This document shows positions 6,979 to 7,143 of a stretch of 7,143 nt of DNA, one piece after another. The notes beneath the pieces were generated by a model. The model did not search any database. It saw only the letters and a list, made by a program, of their open reading frames with translations, and was not told the origin of the DNA. A program made the position numbers and the translations under genes. Source of the DNA: JBGSYJ01 sp041748075 (GTDB taxonomy: Bacteria; Acidobacteriota; Thermoanaerobaculia; Gp7-AA8); the NCBI GenBank assembly GCA_041748075.1, contig JBGTDX010000025.1:1-7143 (forward strand), written 5' to 3'. Positions within the stretch are counted from its first letter, which is position 1. Each line of letters opens with the position of its first letter.

Positions 6979-6985
6979 GGAGGAG
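6979..6985 (+). promoter_or_regulatory. Strong Shine-Dalgarno sequence upstream of a small ORF
   Basis: GGAGGAG is the best ribosome-binding site in the window. It lies 4 nt before an ATG at 6990, not before the gene D start at 7030, which is 44 nt downstream and in another frame. Confidence 0.45.
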
Positions 6986-6989
6986 TATC

Positions 6990-7067
6990 ATGACGGCCCA
7001 ACCACTCACAACTGACGGCAACTTCTCCCATGGACATCAAGAATGGCACTGCCTTCGGGCCGTATGA
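6990..7067 (+). CDS. Small ORF (25 aa) overlapping the start of gene D
   Basis: The ATG at 6990 follows GGAGGAG at good spacing and opens a 25-codon frame that begins MTAQPLTTDGNF and ends with TGA at 7065-7067. It is out of frame with gene D and overlaps its first 38 bases. An even shorter frame (6961-6993, 10 codons) ends in a TGA overlapping this ATG as ATGA. The peptide resembles nothing I recognise and its last third is read through kinase-coding DNA. It could be a leader ORF controlling translation of gene D, or chance. The good ribosome-binding site is the only positive evidence. Confidence 0.25.
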   Translation: MTAQPLTTDGNFSHGHQEWHCLRAV

Positions 7068-7143
7068 GATCGTTTCGCCGATCGGGGCTGGCGGAATGGG
7101 CGAGGTGTACCGCGCGCGCGATACGCGGCTCGACCGGCAGGTG
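7030..7143 (+). CDS. Gene D: Ser/Thr protein kinase, N-terminal fragment cut by the window end
   Basis: The 38 visible codons begin MDIKNGTAFGPYEI and include the glycine loop GAGGMGEV (about residues 19-26) and the family stretch ARDTRLDRQV. The ATP-binding Lys would come a few residues past the window end. The N-terminus is nearly the same as in genes B and C, so a kinase-TM-propeller protein is expected, but nothing beyond the kinase N-lobe can be seen. The start is set by the family N-terminus; an in-frame stop (TGA 6991-6993) prevents extension beyond it, and there is no Shine-Dalgarno directly upstream. It is divergent from gene C across a 155-bp spacer. Confidence 0.85.
   Translation, partial: MDIKNGTAFGPYEIVSPIGAGGMGEVYRARDTRLDRQV

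Noticed and set aside
256..7143. Possible defence system, CRISPR array, tRNA or mobile element.
   Set aside because: No regularly spaced repeats, no tRNA-like cloverleaf, and no transposase, integrase or nuclease motif were seen on either strand; all coding space is taken by kinases.

Overview
The window is a GC-rich stretch made almost entirely of Hanks-type (eukaryotic-like) serine/threonine kinase genes. It holds three kinase genes in full and the first 38 codons of a fourth. The large receptor layout is cytoplasmic kinase, one membrane helix, then a big PD40/TolB-like beta-propeller. Such receptors, in many paralogous copies, are typical of Acidobacteriota and some related soil or sediment lineages (for example Gemmatimonadota). 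Acidobacteriota is my best guess, from architecture, GC content and the intergenic repeats. No rRNA or other taxonomic marker is present to confirm it.

Layout. Positions 1-255 are non-coding. They contain degenerate copies of a short dispersed repeat and a weak candidate promoter. Gene A (256-2985, +, 909 aa) and gene B (3007-5712, +, 901 aa) are both full kinase-TM-propeller receptors. They are 21 bp apart and probably form an operon; gene B has a Shine-Dalgarno-like GAGG and gene A has none. Gene C (5681-6874, -, 397 aa) faces them and overlaps the 3' end of gene B by 32 bp. It keeps a complete kinase domain and membrane helix but has no propeller: its reading frame leaves the family alignment where the first blade should begin. 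A 155-bp divergent spacer (6875-7029) follows. It has a -10-like box very close to the gene C start, a 12-bp palindrome, a repeat copy, and a tiny ORF with the best ribosome-binding site of the window. Gene D (7030 to the window end, +) is the N-terminus of another kinase of the same family.

Function. All three complete kinase domains keep the glycine loop, the ATP-binding Lys, the HRD Asp, DFG and (A/S)PE, so all are expected to be active RD-type kinases. The propellers of A and B are predicted to lie outside the cytoplasmic membrane and to bind ligands or partner proteins. Gene C would be a membrane-anchored kinase without a sensor. Genes B, C and D resemble each other closely, while gene A is a separate subtype. 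Local duplication, inversion and deletion would explain this. No metabolic genes, mobile-element genes, RNA genes or CRISPR arrays are visible. The general architecture is known; the less ordinary points are the sensor-less copy, its overlap with the neighbour, and the small ORF over the start of gene D.
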